A DNA stretch of 7,662 bases, from positions 1-7,662 of the forward strand of contig NZ_QORI02000057.1 in assembly GCF_003325755.1 (NCBI RefSeq), read 5' to 3'. Numbering within the stretch: position 1 is the first letter of the stretch; every line of letters begins with the position of its first letter. Positions 7,601 through 7,662 of this stretch are shown piece after piece. The stretch is from Pseudomonas sp. SST3 (GTDB lineage Bacteria; Pseudomonadota; Gammaproteobacteria; Pseudomonadales; Pseudomonadaceae). The position numbers were made by a program, and so were the translations under genes. The notes beneath the pieces were generated by a model. It was not told the origin of the DNA, searched no databases, and was given only the letters and a program-made list of their open reading frames with translations.

Positions 7601-7661
7601 GTTGAGATATTCCGCGCTTTCCCAAGTATATGCGAGCGGCCCTGGACTGCTCTTCCTGTGT
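4623..7661 (-). pseudogene. Avs/AVAST-like STAND NTPase, C-terminal ~1011 aa, frameshifted three times, 5' end outside window
   Basis: Reading from 7661, the frame gives AARIYLGKRGIS and EFVNPLF, then shifts at the 7-A run 7555-7561. It continues as CVALAFALERENLKWFPKG, shifts at CCCC 6140-6143 (LMRPVG to GDFGCYEIRP), and shifts again at AAAA 4821-4824 (AFIDQNLF to DSFLEEDGLSCIWIFVTERG). It ends at TAA 4623-4625. Correcting one base at each site gives exactly 1012 codons including the stop. NPLF...KWFPKGLVG and RFSFQRLQDHLMA (visible residues ~160-174) are typical of the region just after the NTPase of STAND proteins. The long helical middle would be the sensor. VERIGKKYQWLALDELL (~665-680), PAPWLAKRLGL and LSCIWIFVTERGAWPGG match blocks I recall from the C-terminus of Avs proteins. 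Family members bind phage proteins through this region and oligomerise to switch on an N-terminal nuclease or other effector. The effector and the Walker motifs are not in the window, so the Avs type cannot be stated. Confidence 0.7.
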
Positions 7662-7662
7662 C

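Noticed and set aside
1..7662. tRNA genes, rRNA or CRISPR arrays
   Set aside because: No cloverleaf-like segment with a CCA-proximal stem, and no regularly spaced repeats, were seen on either strand.

Overview
The window most likely comes from a Pseudomonas-like gammaproteobacterium. This rests on the character of the sirtuin and the other proteins and on a moderate-to-high G+C that I judged by eye, not by a count. It reads as accessory DNA: a recombinase-related segment with mobile-element debris next to a cluster of genes of the kind found in anti-phage defence islands.

Layout, left to right. (1) 1-718, minus: a nearly complete Sir2 NAD-dependent protein deacylase (cobB-like), cut by the window's left edge. 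(2) 804-1625, minus: a protein with an N-terminal Glyoxalase_8-like helical segment and a degenerate tyrosine-recombinase-like C-terminal half. (3) 1603-1815, minus: the 3' remnant of another gene, overlapping the start of the recombinase-like gene. It is truncated at about 1817, where a short imperfect direct repeat resembles the end of an IS21-family element. (4) 1929-2814, plus: a PD-(D/E)XK restriction-endonuclease-like protein of 293 aa once four one-base frameshifts are corrected. (5) 2815-2951: a convergent intergenic spacer with three short hairpins. (6) 2952-4506, minus: a 517-aa protein with a DUF5677-like C-terminal half, again broken by one base. (7) 4623-7661, minus: the C-terminal ~1011 residues of a very large STAND NTPase resembling Avs (AVAST) defence proteins, broken at three sites. 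Its N-terminal effector and most of its NTPase lie beyond the right edge.

The dominant structural fact is that all three genes between 1929 and 7661 are broken only by single-base frame changes at or next to mononucleotide runs. Each can be read as one extra base, and no in-frame stop remains once they are corrected. Read naively, this region gives overlapping or truncated ORFs (for example a spurious 380-base overlap at 6119-6501). Read with the corrections, it gives three complete or near-complete proteins. This looks more like uncorrected insertion errors in the sequence than gene decay, though real mutation cannot be excluded.

How the genes may work together (inference): the STAND protein and the DUF5677 protein run in the same direction 116 nt apart and may form one defence operon. 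The nuclease-like gene is convergent to them and may be a separate cargo gene. The recombinase-like genes and IS debris suggest how the cluster was mobilised. The sirtuin looks like an ordinary desuccinylase-type enzyme, not a defence effector.
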